A DNA stretch of 64,000 nucleotides from Sinorhizobium arboris LMG 14919 (GCF_000427465.1 NZ_ATYB01000014.1:1821570-1885569), one strand, 5' to 3'; shown: positions 36,291 to 44,916, counted from the first letter of the stretch. The notes: generated by a model not told the origin, from the sequence alone. Made by a program: numbers and translations.

Positions 36291-36698
36291 TCAAGCGGCG
36301 GCCAGCTTGCCGCTGATGTATCGGAACTCCTGCGTCTTACCTCCATAGCCATAGGCGGCCGGCGGCACCTCATGCACGAGCACGTAGCTTTCCGGATGGA
36401 TCTTTCCGAGAAGCCCCGCGAAAGCCCCAAAGATCGCTTCGACATAGCCGGCCATTTCCTGCTTCGTATTGGTGCCGTCCACGATCTTGATGTCGAGCCA
36501 GAAACTGCTGGCCTCTTGCGATGCAAGCGACTTGCCGCCCGCGAACCAGTGCCGCGGATCGACGTAGGTAACCACCACGGCCGTTACCGTGGGGTCCTTG
36601 CGAAGGTGCGCCTGCGTGAGGTCGCTCACCTTTGCCGCTATTTTCGCGGAAAGCTCCGCTTCCGGCCGTCCGGTAACGCTGATGTTGACGATGGGCAT
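36291..36698 (-). CDS. 4-oxalocrotonate tautomerase family protein
   Basis: 135-residue double-length tautomerase fold. Pro2 after the initiator Met (MPIVNISVTGRPEAELSAKI) is the catalytic base expected of the family. It contains VVVTYVDPRHWFAGGKSLAS and ends AAYGYGGKTQEFRYISGKLA. Substrate unknown. It is divergent from the adjacent LysR gene, which is therefore its likely regulator. Confidence 0.82.
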   Translation of the reverse strand: MPIVNISVTGRPEAELSAKIAAKVSDLTQAHLRKDPTVTAVVVTYVDPRHWFAGGKSLASQEASSFWLDIKIVDGTNTKQEMAGYVEAIFGAFAGLLGKIHPESYVLVHEVPPAAYGYGGKTQEFRYISGKLAAA

Positions 36699-36798
36699 GG
36701 CAGGCTCCTCTTCGAAATGTCCACCGCCTCAACATGCCATCGCGAATACGTTAAGAAAATCGAATTGTCTTGCATGAATACTTCCGTAGAATTGAAGT

Positions 36799-37716
36799 AT
36801 GAGCCCGATGGATCCCGAACTGCTGCGCACCCTCCTCGCCTTCGCCGAAGGTGGCTCGCTGGCACGAGCGGCGATGGCCGTCAACCGCTCGCCCTCGGCC
36901 GTAACTGCGCAGATGCAGCGGCTGGAAGCGCTGATCGGCGAGCGCATTCTTGCGCCCGCGGGACGCGGCCGCGTGCTCACGCCCGTGGGAGAGGAACTCG
37001 CCGCGCATGCCCGGCGGATCCTCGATGCGCATCGCGACGCCTGGCTGAGTCTCAAGGGTGCGCGCGCCGATGGGCGAATCTCCCTCGGCAGCACTCAGGA
37101 CTTCGCCGATACGATGCTTCCTGGACTGCTGCGCCGTTTCGCGCGTTCCCATCCTCGCATTCGCCTGGACTTGAGAATCGGCCGATCTAGGGAATTGGCC
37201 GCCGCTTTCGACCAGGGCCAGGTCGACATTCTTCTTGCCATGCATCAAGCCGCTACAGGTGACGAATTGCTCGTGCTTCGCGAACAGATGCTTTGGCTCT
37301 GCTCCGACCGGGGCCTGGCGGCGGAAGAAGAGGAAGTGCCCCTCGCCGTGCTCGACCCTCCCTGCGGCTTCCGCGCCGCGGCCATATCGGCCCTCGAGGG
37401 AGCCGGACGCCGCTTTCGGATAGCAGCCACGAGCCCCAGTCTTTCGGGCTTGCGTGCCGCCGTCCTGAGCGGCATCGCCGTGACGACCCGAACGGAACGG
37501 TTTCTCGACGCTGGCGTCGAGCGTGCTCCAGAGCATCTCGCGTTGCCAGCCCTGCCGCCAGCGGAGTTCAGCCTGCGCCTGCGCGTCCGGGCGGAGAAGC
37601 CCGCAGCCGATCTCGCCACGCTCCTGGCCGACGAGTTGCCGCGCTCCGGTGCTCGGAGCGGGATGAGGCCGGAAAACCGCGCGCACCTTTCCTCATCCCG
37701 CTCTGGGAGCCGCTGA
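36799..37716 (+). CDS. LysR-family regulator whose C-terminus runs into a repeat
   Basis: 305 residues. Winged helix at residues 1-60 (LLRTLLAFAEGGSLARAAMA, SPSAVTAQMQRLEALIGERI) and a substrate-binding domain after residue 90. It is divergent from the tautomerase gene, with an ACTTC/GAAGT dyad just upstream of the start (about 36781-36799). The last 19 or so residues (SGMRPENRAHLSSSRSGSR) are encoded by the palindromic repeat at 37656-37703, so the native protein may once have ended earlier. Confidence 0.85.
   Translation: MSPMDPELLRTLLAFAEGGSLARAAMAVNRSPSAVTAQMQRLEALIGERILAPAGRGRVLTPVGEELAAHARRILDAHRDAWLSLKGARADGRISLGSTQDFADTMLPGLLRRFARSHPRIRLDLRIGRSRELAAAFDQGQVDILLAMHQAATGDELLVLREQMLWLCSDRGLAAEEEEVPLAVLDPPCGFRAAAISALEGAGRRFRIAATSPSLSGLRAAVLSGIAVTTRTERFLDAGVERAPEHLALPALPPAEFSLRLRVRAEKPAADLATLLADELPRSGARSGMRPENRAHLSSSRSGSR
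37656..37703. repeat. Dispersed palindromic element, copy 3
   Basis: Perfect 13-base arms GAGCGGGATGAGG (37656-37668) and CCTCATCCCGCTC (37691-37703) around CCGGAAAACCGCGCGCACCT. Lies inside the 3' end of the LysR gene and is the best-preserved copy. Confidence 0.75.
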
Positions 37717-37773
37717 CTGCTTCGCGTCCGGCGGTGCTTTTCAGCTTGACTCGCGCAATTCTGTTGCCAACAC

Positions 37774-37789
37774 ATAAAGATATCTTTAT
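37774..37789. promoter_or_regulatory. Perfect palindrome ATAAAGATATCTTTAT upstream of bmt
   Basis: A 16-base dyad 36-51 bases before the bmt ATG, downstream of TTGACT at 37746-37751, so it overlaps or follows the -10 region. It resembles sites attributed to SAH-responsive ArsR-type repressors of methionine-cycle genes in Rhizobiales; that link is from memory and inference. Confidence 0.6.
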
Positions 37790-37824
37790 ATCTTGCTGCA
37801 GTTTCATTCAGCCGGGAAAAACCG

Positions 37825-38832
37825 ATGTCCGCTGCAGCCAATGCCTTGTCCGATCTCCTCGTCCAGAAGGGCGTCCTGCTTGCCGATGGCGCCACGGGCA
37901 CGTCGCTCTTCGCCATGGGACTCGAAGCGGGTGAGGCACCGGAAATCTGGAATGAGACGAAACCGGACAACATAACCAAGCTGCATCAGGATTTCGTGGA
38001 CGCCGGCGCGGACATCATTCTTACCAACTCCTTTGGCGGCACGCGCCACCGGCTGAAGCTGCATCAGGCCGACGACCGGGTCCATCAGCTCAACAAGCGG
38101 GCGGCAGAGATCGCCCGCGCCGTCGCCGACAAGGCGCCGCGAAAGGTCATTACCGCTGGCTCCGTCGGCCCGACGGGCGAATTGCTGATCCCGCTCGGCG
38201 CACTCTCCTATGAGGACGCAGTTGCAGCCTTTGTCGAACAGATCGAGGGCCTGAAGGCCGGCGGTGCGGAAGTCGCGTGGATCGAGACGATGTCCTCTCC
38301 GGACGAGATTCGAGCGGCCGCGGAAGCCGCCGCGAAGGTCGGCCTTCCCTATGTCTACACCGGCTCCTTCGACACCGCCGGCAAGACGATGATGGGCCTG
38401 CACCCGAAAGACATTCACGGCGTCGCCGCCGATATCGGCGAGGGCCCGGTCGCGGTCGGCGCCAACTGCGGCGTCGGGGCGTCCGACATCCTTTCCTCCC
38501 TCCTCGACATGACGGCTGCAAGGCCGGAGGCTACTATCGTCGTCAAAGGCAATTGCGGCATTCCCGAGTTTCGCGGCTCGGAGATCCACTATTCCGGCAC
38601 GCCGCCGCTGATGGCAGAATATGCCCGGCTGGCCGTCGACGCCGGCGCGAGGATCATCGGCGGCTGTTGCGGCACCTCCTGCAGCCACCTGGCCGCAATG
38701 CGCCTTGCTATCGACAATCACACCAGGGGTGAACGCCCGACGCTCGAAACGATCGTCGAGAAAATCGGCCCATTGCGTAACAAGTCCGCGAATGAAGGCC
38801 CTGCCGCCCGCGAGCGCCGCCGGCGCGCATAG
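37825..38832 (+). CDS. bmt: Betaine-homocysteine S-methyltransferase
   Basis: 335-residue zinc-dependent methyltransferase. It transfers a methyl group from glycine betaine to homocysteine, giving dimethylglycine and methionine. N-terminal LLADGATGTSLFAMGLEAGE, conserved ILTNSFGGTRHRL, and zinc ligands from VGANCGVG and the closing GGCCGTSCSH motif (about residue 290). Sinorhizobium meliloti has a characterised Bmt with this role and this gene matches in family and setting. Next to a betaine-type ABC transporter and close to an MttB system, giving two possible fates for betaine methyl groups. Confidence 0.87.
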   Translation: MSAAANALSDLLVQKGVLLADGATGTSLFAMGLEAGEAPEIWNETKPDNITKLHQDFVDAGADIILTNSFGGTRHRLKLHQADDRVHQLNKRAAEIARAVADKAPRKVITAGSVGPTGELLIPLGALSYEDAVAAFVEQIEGLKAGGAEVAWIETMSSPDEIRAAAEAAAKVGLPYVYTGSFDTAGKTMMGLHPKDIHGVAADIGEGPVAVGANCGVGASDILSSLLDMTAARPEATIVVKGNCGIPEFRGSEIHYSGTPPLMAEYARLAVDAGARIIGGCCGTSCSHLAAMRLAIDNHTRGERPTLETIVEKIGPLRNKSANEGPAARERRRRA

Positions 38833-39186
38833 CTCCTCCCGGCGAAGCTCCGGGAACGATCCGGAGCTAGCCTGTTCCGTGCGGCCTGAACGATGGGCGC
38901 GAGGCCACTGCAGGAATGCGTCCGCGCCGGCGCTCACCGGAGCGGCTTGTCGGGCGAGTTCGCAAATTCCGCGACGAGGTGTCCCGAGCCGGCCGCGCTC
39001 CCCAGTGCAGCCGTATTCCGCAGCGCTGGCAAATGCCGGGTAGAACCGAAGCGCTGTGCCAAGATGACGGGATGCGTCCTCGGAAAAATGCACATAGTCT
39101 TCGATAGCTGTCGGTCACGATCCGAAGGTCAGACGGCACCGCTCCCTTGCCGTCGAGAAGCATGGTCTCTTCCTTCAGATACTGAT
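38833..39186. other. Gene-free region, possibly a decayed coding remnant
   Basis: About 350 bases between bmt and the aminotransferase. On the minus strand, pieces in different frames look protein-like (YLKEETMLLDGKGAVPSDLR near 39110-39180, then HFSEDASRHLGTALRFYPAF near 39000-39090), but no continuous frame with a start exists. It may be a degraded gene. I cannot assign a family. Confidence 0.35.
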
Positions 39187-40350
39187 TCAGCGGCGAGCCG
39201 ACGCGCCGATCACGCCTCGCTTGCGTAGCAGGTGGTGACGCCAGGCATCGAGACCCGCTTCGATGTTCTTGCGGCCGAAGCCGACGCGGAAGCGATCCAG
39301 CGTGACTGGCAGGAGATCGGAGACGAAAAGGCTCGACGGAAGCAATAGCACGCCCGACTCCTCGACAAGGCTTCGGCAATGCTCCTCCACGCCGTCCGCC
39401 CCGCTATAGCGCGCGAAACCGACGCAACCGCCATCCGGCGCCTGCCACTCGTAAATATCGGCAAATTCGGCGAAGAAGGCGCCGAGCTCTTCGAGGTTCC
39501 GTGTGCAGAGCGCGCGATTGCGGTCGAGGATTCGCTCTCGGGACTTCAATGCGATCGTCGCCAGCACTTCCGATGGCCGGGAATTGCAGATGGAGAGGTA
39601 ATGCTTCATGCCTTCCATGCGCTGAAGAAGCGTGCGGTCGCGGCAGGCGATCCAGCCGATCCGGAGGCCTGGCAGACCATAGGCCTTGGACATGACGTTG
39701 AGCGATACGCCGCGTTCGAAGAGTTCGGCCGCCTGCGGCAGGCGCTTATCTTCCTGGCGTTCGAGGCCTCGATAGACCTCATCGCTGAAGAGATGGATGC
39801 CACGTTCGGCGCAAAGCGCGGCAAGTGCCCGGAAAGTCGAAGGCTCGGCAGTAGCGCCTGTCGGGTTGTTGGGGAAGTTGACGGCGACCAGCTTGGTATT
39901 CGGCCGCAGCGCCGCCCGAACGTCGTCGATGTCGAGCTGCCAGCCGTTTTCGGGCCTGAGCGCAACGCCGTTGACCGAGGCGGCGATCGCGACCGGCAGC
40001 GTTTCCATCGACTGGTAATTCGGCACCGTAACGATGGCATGGTCCTCGGGACCGAGCAAAGCCAGCATGGCGCAATAGAGTCCCTCCTCCGCACCGGCGA
40101 AGCAGAGGACTTCTTCCGGCGCAAGCCCCTCATAGGTCGACGCAATCGCCTCGCGGAGCGCCGGCGCGCCGTAGGTCTCGGTATAGCCGAGCGTCAGCCG
40201 TTCCCACGCTTCTCGATCGGCGTCGTCCGCAAGGGAAAGAAGTTCCGCCATCGACATGGTCTCGCTGTCGCTCGCGGTCATGTGGTGCCGCGCCGTGAAC
40301 TCCCAGCGCGAAAAATGTTTCTCGAGGCGAAAGGGCGGCAAGGTTGTCAT
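39187..40350 (-). CDS. PLP-dependent class I/II aminotransferase
   Basis: 387 residues. PLP-fold motifs: TLGYTETYGAPALREAIAST, NFPNNPTGATAEP, LFSDEVYRGLE, and SMSKAYGLPGLRIGW-type NVMSKAYGLPGLRIGWIACR with the Schiff-base Lys. ATG 40348-40350 chosen; an upstream in-frame start would add eight residues. Substrate not evident. The downstream-of-promoter neighbour is a YheO/DauR-type regulator on the same strand, 39 bases upstream, suggesting an amino acid catabolic role. Confidence 0.87.
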   Translation of the reverse strand: MTTLPPFRLEKHFSRWEFTARHHMTASDSETMSMAELLSLADDADREAWERLTLGYTETYGAPALREAIASTYEGLAPEEVLCFAGAEEGLYCAMLALLGPEDHAIVTVPNYQSMETLPVAIAASVNGVALRPENGWQLDIDDVRAALRPNTKLVAVNFPNNPTGATAEPSTFRALAALCAERGIHLFSDEVYRGLERQEDKRLPQAAELFERGVSLNVMSKAYGLPGLRIGWIACRDRTLLQRMEGMKHYLSICNSRPSEVLATIALKSRERILDRNRALCTRNLEELGAFFAEFADIYEWQAPDGGCVGFARYSGADGVEEHCRSLVEESGVLLLPSSLFVSDLLPVTLDRFRVGFGRKNIEAGLDAWRHHLLRKRGVIGASARR

Positions 40351-40389
40351 GGATCTTCTTCCCTTTGGAGGCAAGGCTCGGTGCCTATT

Positions 40390-41028
40390 TCAGGCGGCGC
40401 TTTGCGAGCGCGCGGCGGCGAGATAGTTGTAGATCGATGCGCGTGACGCCCCGATCAGGCTCGCCAGATGCTCGACGGCGTTGCGGGTCTCGAAGAGCCC
40501 CTGCGCTTCGAGTGCCGCGACGAGGGCCACGCGATCCGGACGCTTCAAGGCGGAGAGCGCAAGCCCCCTCGCCTTGAGCCAGGCATGCAGCGCTGCATTG
40601 ATCTCCTCGCGCCAGTCGCGCGAAAACAGCGCTTGAGGCCGAGGTTCCGGCGTGCCCGCAAAGGCCGCGAGCAACCTCACGGCGTCGTCGATTCGAGAGA
40701 CATCGAGGTTGACGCAGAGAAGGCCGACCGCACGTCCCTTGCCGTTGCGCAGCACCGCGGACACGGATTTCAGCCGCCGTCCATCCGCAGCTGTCTTCTC
40801 ATAAGGCCCGAGCACGGAGACACCCTCGACCATGTCGCCGAGTCCGTCGTCGATGAGGGAATCCGCGGCGGGGGCACGGCCGGAAAAGGCATTCCAGAGA
40901 GCCGCAATCTTACCGGTCGATAGATCGTGCAGAACGACCTCCGCATGCGGATAAAGCAGCGCGCTTATCGCTGCGGCCGAAGGGACGTGTACCGCAAGAG
41001 AGGCGGGAATGGCCGGTTGGGTGCTCAT
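40390..41028 (-). CDS. YheO-type PAS plus HTH regulator
   Basis: 212 residues. N-terminal YheO-like PAS domain (AEVVLHDLSTGKIAALWNAF, LKSVSAVLRNGKGRAVGLLC) and C-terminal DauR-like HTH (LFETRNAVEHLASLIGASRA, ending ASIYNYLAAAR). Family members regulate amino acid catabolism, for example D-arginine use. Probably cotranscribed with, and controlling, the aminotransferase that follows. Confidence 0.85.
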   Translation of the reverse strand: MSTQPAIPASLAVHVPSAAAISALLYPHAEVVLHDLSTGKIAALWNAFSGRAPAADSLIDDGLGDMVEGVSVLGPYEKTAADGRRLKSVSAVLRNGKGRAVGLLCVNLDVSRIDDAVRLLAAFAGTPEPRPQALFSRDWREEINAALHAWLKARGLALSALKRPDRVALVAALEAQGLFETRNAVEHLASLIGASRASIYNYLAAARSQSAA

Positions 41029-41140
41029 GCTTGCATCTGAAGGGATTTATACATTTTGTCAATATTAGATTTTAAATCCATCATTGCAGGCCGGCGATTG
41101 CTCGCCTAACCCGGGGTTTCAATTCGAGGGATACGATTCG

Positions 41141-41476
41141 ATGAACGCACCAGCCCCCGCCCGGGATACGACCGCCAGACTCGCGGCTTTCGGCGACGCA
41201 GATCAGGCTTTCGTCAAGCTTCTGATGGAAAATCCCGGGCAGGACGAGCATTTGATCGAAGAACTCCGCCGCCATCTTGATCTCGCTGTCGAAGCGCCGT
41301 TCCTGAACACGCTGAGGCTCGAGAAACTTGGGCGATGGTTTGGTGGCGAAGCTCCTGCACGGCTGCAGATGCGGCTCATGGAAACCGCCCGTTGCAGTCA
41401 GCACCCGGCCTATCAGGCGTTCAAAGGTGGCCTCACGAAATCCGGAGGATTGGAACGGGCGTTTCCGAAGAATTGA
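41141..41476 (+). CDS. Hypothetical protein, 111 residues
   Basis: Soluble, helical-looking protein: FGDADQAFVKLLMENPGQDE, HLDLAVEAPFLNTLRLEKLG, ending GGLTKSGGLERAFPKN. ATG 41141 has GAGGG upstream. No family recognised. Divergent from the YheO-type regulator, with about 110 AT-rich bases between them. Confidence 0.65.
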   Translation: MNAPAPARDTTARLAAFGDADQAFVKLLMENPGQDEHLIEELRRHLDLAVEAPFLNTLRLEKLGRWFGGEAPARLQMRLMETARCSQHPAYQAFKGGLTKSGGLERAFPKN

Positions 41477-41519
41477 ACTGCGGCAATGTCCGCGCCAGCG
41501 GGCCTTTCGCTTTACCCAA

Positions 41520-42272
41520 TCAGCGCGGAAACTCCGCGACCACCGCGATGATGGGGCCGAGCGGAAACAGTCGGTCGTGCCGGTTGATGTCCGGTGCATA
41601 AAGGCTCGAGATCGTTCCGTCGAGAAAGAGCGCATTTGGACAATCGAGCGCGTCGCGAAACAAGGTCGCGAAATCGTGAAAGCGCACCGGCCGTTTCGAC
41701 ACGGCGAAGACCACTTCTCCATTCGTCGTCACTCCGACGCCGTTGCGGGTCTTAAGGCTGTCGCTATCCGGCAGGAAACGGGGATGCAGCGCACCGTCTA
41801 TCACGAGCATCGGACCGGATTGCGTTGCGAAACGCGGCTCGATGCCGGCAAGGCGATAGGCCCCGGCCGCCATGACCCCGGCCTTGCCGCCACCGACGTA
41901 AAAGACGCCGTTCGGCAGCATGTGGAAGTTGCCCCAACCCGGATCTGTGTTGAGCATCGCCTGCTCCGCGCCCTCCTCCACGTGCAGCCCGACCGGAGAG
42001 AGGTCCTCGTGATACATGCCGCCGTTCATCGCGAAGACAAGATACTGTTCGCGACGGCGAAGTTCGATCGACAGCGCTCTGAAGGATCTGAACGGCATGC
42101 CCGCCTGGTCTTTGTTGTAGAGCCGTATGTCGCTCGTCGCCGGGTCGAAGCTGCAGGCGACATAGACTTCGCCGAGATGGTGAACATCGCGGCAGGCGCC
42201 GAATGCGGGTGCAGCGAGACCGGCGGATAGAAGGGCAGCGCCGGCGATAAAGGCTCTCGAAAACAGCGGCAT
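41520..42272 (-). CDS. Phosphodiester glycosidase family protein (NAGPA/DUF2233)
   Basis: 250 residues. Signal peptide MPLFSRAFIAGAALLSAGLA...AFG, then NAGPA-fold motifs MNGGMYHEDLSPVGLHVEEG, FYVGGGKAGVMAAG, ATQSGPMLVIDGALHP and ALFLDGTISSLYAPD. The family includes exo-acting phosphodiester glycosidases of envelope or extracellular sugars. Located 86 bases after the Fe-S protein gene on the same strand; no clear link to the methyltransfer genes. Confidence 0.83.
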   Translation of the reverse strand: MPLFSRAFIAGAALLSAGLAAPAFGACRDVHHLGEVYVACSFDPATSDIRLYNKDQAGMPFRSFRALSIELRRREQYLVFAMNGGMYHEDLSPVGLHVEEGAEQAMLNTDPGWGNFHMLPNGVFYVGGGKAGVMAAGAYRLAGIEPRFATQSGPMLVIDGALHPRFLPDSDSLKTRNGVGVTTNGEVVFAVSKRPVRFHDFATLFRDALDCPNALFLDGTISSLYAPDINRHDRLFPLGPIIAVVAEFPR

Positions 42273-42358
42273 GGAATCGGTCCGAAGGGAATCGTACGGC
42301 GGAGCATCGCATGGATCGCGGCGGATCGCTGTCGGCTTTTTGCGCGCGTCCGTTCAGC

Positions 42359-43063
42359 TTACAGGTTGAGCGCCGCCATATGGAAACGCAATTGCCCCAC
42401 CGGATAGCGATGGTCGCGCCCCACCGGACATGCATCGCGGGACAGGCAGCCGTCAGCAAGGCAGCCGGCAACCCCTTTCCCGGTCCGCAGATGCGCGCGA
42501 CAGCGCCCCATATCGAACGCAGTGCCTGCCAAGGCATCCGCCGGGCAGCTGGAAAGGCACGGCTTTCCGACACAGGTTTCGCAGGGGTGGCCGCCCGCCG
42601 GCTCGCCGGTCACCGGCATGGCTCGATCGAAGCCCAGGGCACCGCGATAGCCGTGCCATAGACCATAGAGCGGGTGGATGAGGATGCCGAGCGGCGACGA
42701 CTTCAGCCCTTCGGCACGCATCGCCCATTGCTGGAAGGGCTGCCAGGGGGGATCCGATGGAAAATAGGCCGCGGCACCTGCTGCCGCAGCCACCGGGCGG
42801 ATGACCAGTTTCGACCAGCTGTCGAGGGGCTCGGCGCCGCCGCGGTCCGGTTCGCCTTCGCGCCACCGATTGAAATGCTCCCATACCGAGCCGCCGACGT
42901 TGCCGACCAGCAGCACGCTCGCTGCGGGCTTGCCGCCCTCGAGCGTCGGCGCCGCCTCGCCCGGCGCGAAATTCACGGTCCCACGCAAAAAAAGACCGTG
43001 CGGCGCAAGCGCCGCACGGATCGTTTCGAGCACATCGCTTCCCGATGCGGAAGGAGCCGTCAT
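42359..43063 (-). CDS. 4Fe-4S ferredoxin-type protein in the mttB operon
   Basis: 234 residues. The C-terminal half is cysteine-rich: HPCETCVGKPCLSSCPADAL, MGRCRAHLRTGKGVAGCLAD and GCLSRDACPVGRDHRYP, consistent with at least one [4Fe-4S] cluster and similar to the ferredoxin part of QueG-like proteins. The N-terminal half (TIRAALAPHGLFLRGTVNFA) resembles such proteins too. ATG 43061-43063 overlaps an upstream TGA (ATGA), indicating coupling to a short frame after mttB. A redox role in keeping the corrinoid cofactor reduced is inferred from position. Confidence 0.78.
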   Translation of the reverse strand: MTAPSASGSDVLETIRAALAPHGLFLRGTVNFAPGEAAPTLEGGKPAASVLLVGNVGGSVWEHFNRWREGEPDRGGAEPLDSWSKLVIRPVAAAAGAAAYFPSDPPWQPFQQWAMRAEGLKSSPLGILIHPLYGLWHGYRGALGFDRAMPVTGEPAGGHPCETCVGKPCLSSCPADALAGTAFDMGRCRAHLRTGKGVAGCLADGCLSRDACPVGRDHRYPVGQLRFHMAALNL

Positions 43064-43128
43064 TTCGGCTTCGGTCCCTGAGTTTCGTAATGCGGGCGCC
43101 AGACCTCTTTCTGGATCATGTCGGCCAC
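43060..43128 (-). CDS. Short coupled frame between mttB and the Fe-S gene
   Basis: GTG 43126-43128 with AAGGCGG upstream opens a 22-codon frame reading VADMIQKEVWRPHYETQGPK and ending on a TGA that overlaps the next ATG. The residues look like a protein tail. It is either a coupling peptide or the old 3' end of mttB after a frameshift. Confidence 0.3.
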   Translation of the reverse strand: MADMIQKEVWRPHYETQGPKPK

Positions 43129-43170
43129 CTGCGCCGCGCCGCCTTGCTCCCTGGCTCGCTCGGGAGCCTT

Positions 43171-44745
43171 TCAGGTGAAGGCGTCCGGCATGGAGTCCTT
43201 GCGCTTGGCGATGAAATCCTTGAGCGCGTCGTCGATCGCCGGGTCGAGATAGGGCGCCTCGTAGTGTTCGAGCCAGGAGCGGGCAAGCGCATTGGCGCGC
43301 TGTTCGATCCGTTTTTCGCCCTCGATCTCCCACTGCTCGAAGGAGTTGTTGTCCGCGAGCGGAGAACGATAGAAGGCGCTCTGGAAGTTCGCCTGCGTAT
43401 GTGCGCAACCCAGATAATGACTGCCGGGGCCGACTTCGCGGATGGCGTCCAGCGCCTGGGCGTCTTCCGAAAGGTCCACGCCCTCGGCCATCTTCTGCAT
43501 CATTCCGAGCTGGTCCTGATCGATCATGAATTTCTCATAGGACGAAACGAGACCGCCCTCGAGCCAGCCGGCCGCATGCAGCACGAAATTGGTGCCGGCA
43601 AGCAACGTCATGTTCAGCGTATTGGCAGATTCATGTGCGGCCTGCGCGTCCGGAATCTTCGAACCGCAGAGCGAGCCGCCAGTACGGAACGGCAGACCAA
43701 GACGACGGGCGAGCTGAGCGGCACCGTAGGAGACGAGCGACGGCTCCGGCGTACCGAAAGTCGGCGCGCCCGACTGCATCGAGATCGAGGCGGCAAAGGT
43801 GCCGAACAGCACCGGTGCGCCCTTGCGGATGAGCTGGGTAAACGCCGCACCTGCCAGCACTTCGGCGAGGATCTGCGTCAGCGTGCCCACAACCGTGACC
43901 GGGCTCATAGCGCCCGACAGGATAAAGGGCGAAACGACGCAAGCCTGGTTATGGCGGGCATAGACCTTTGCCGCACCGAGCATCGTCTCGTCGAAGACCA
44001 TCGGCGAATTGGCGTTGATGAGGTTCAACGTCACAGCATTGTTCTCGACGAAATCGTCGCCGAACAGGATCTTCGCCATTGCGACCGTGTCTTCAGCGCG
44101 TTCGGGTGCGGTGACCGACCCCATGAAGGGCTTGTCGGAATAGCGGATATGGCTATAGACCATATCGAGGTGGCGCTTGTTGACGGCGATATCGACCGGC
44201 TCGCAAACCGTGCCGCCCGATGAGTGCATCGACGGCGCCATATAGGCGAGCTTTACGAAATTGCGGAAGTCCTCGATCGTCGCGTAGCGGCGGTTGCCAT
44301 CGAGGTCGCGCACGAAGGGCGGGCCGTAGACCGGCGCGAAGACGGTCGACTTGCCGCCGATCTGGGCGCTGCGCGCGGGGTTGCGTGCATGCCAGGTGAA
44401 CTCCTTCGGCGCCGTTTTCAGAAGCTCGCGGCAAAGACCCTTGGGAAAATGCACGCGTTGACCGCGCACGTCGGCGCCGGCGGCCTTCCACAAATCGAGC
44501 GCTTCGGCGTCGTCGCGAAATTCGATGCCTATCTCTTCGAGAACGGTGTCGGCATTGCGTTCGATGAGCTGCAGCCCCTCGTCGTCAAGCACTTCGTATT
44601 CACGAATCCTGCGCTGGATATAGGGCAGAGACGGTCCCGGGCCGCCGCCGGTGCGCGAAGCGCGGCGCGCCGCCGCTCCCCGTCCCTCGCCACGCGCGCG
44701 GCGTCCGCCGCCTTCGGCCGCACCTTGTTCTGTAACGTCGCTCAT
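43171..44745 (-). CDS. MttB-family (non-pyrrolysine) trimethylamine/betaine methyltransferase
   Basis: 524 residues. After a basic, Gly/Arg-rich N-terminal tail of about 37 residues comes the MttB barrel: LPYIQRRIREYEVLDDEGLQ, VFAPVYGPPFVRDLDGNRRY, VYARHNQACVVSPFILSGAM and GPGSHYLGCAHTQANFQSAF. There is no in-frame stop, so no pyrrolysine. Such MttB homologues demethylate quaternary amines such as glycine betaine, carnitine or proline betaine and methylate a corrinoid protein. The corrinoid protein gene is divergent, across a 520-base regulatory region. Which amine is used here is not visible, but bmt and a betaine-type transporter nearby favour glycine betaine. Confidence 0.88.
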   Translation of the reverse strand: MSDVTEQGAAEGGGRRARGEGRGAAARRASRTGGGPGPSLPYIQRRIREYEVLDDEGLQLIERNADTVLEEIGIEFRDDAEALDLWKAAGADVRGQRVHFPKGLCRELLKTAPKEFTWHARNPARSAQIGGKSTVFAPVYGPPFVRDLDGNRRYATIEDFRNFVKLAYMAPSMHSSGGTVCEPVDIAVNKRHLDMVYSHIRYSDKPFMGSVTAPERAEDTVAMAKILFGDDFVENNAVTLNLINANSPMVFDETMLGAAKVYARHNQACVVSPFILSGAMSPVTVVGTLTQILAEVLAGAAFTQLIRKGAPVLFGTFAASISMQSGAPTFGTPEPSLVSYGAAQLARRLGLPFRTGGSLCGSKIPDAQAAHESANTLNMTLLAGTNFVLHAAGWLEGGLVSSYEKFMIDQDQLGMMQKMAEGVDLSEDAQALDAIREVGPGSHYLGCAHTQANFQSAFYRSPLADNNSFEQWEIEGEKRIEQRANALARSWLEHYEAPYLDPAIDDALKDFIAKRKDSMPDAFT

Positions 44746-44833
44746 TCGCTCATTCCTCTTCCCGCGGCGCCCCGGGCATCATGCGCGATAAACGCCGCAA
44801 CACTCTGATGGGTGGGCGCATACCCCTTTCGCG

Positions 44834-44881
44834 AGGCTAAATCCAGCGGCGGGCATATGCATCCGATAATCGATTTAGCCT
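44834..44881. promoter_or_regulatory. Long-spaced inverted repeat AGGCTAAATC / GATTTAGCCT
   Basis: Ten-base perfect arms (44834-44843 and 44872-44881) separated by 28 bases, about 90-135 bases upstream of the mttB ATG. Could be an operator pair or a leader hairpin. Confidence 0.5.
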
Positions 44882-44916
44882 AATGCTACCAAGGCGCCGG
44901 ACCGGTACGGGTCTTA

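Noticed and set aside
43045..44223. 392-residue open frame on the plus strand
   Set aside because: Antisense to the MttB-family gene; no domain and no ribosome site.
43171..44745. Pyrrolysine-containing MttB
   Set aside because: No in-frame amber stop is present and there are no pyl genes in the window, so it is a non-pyrrolysine homologue.
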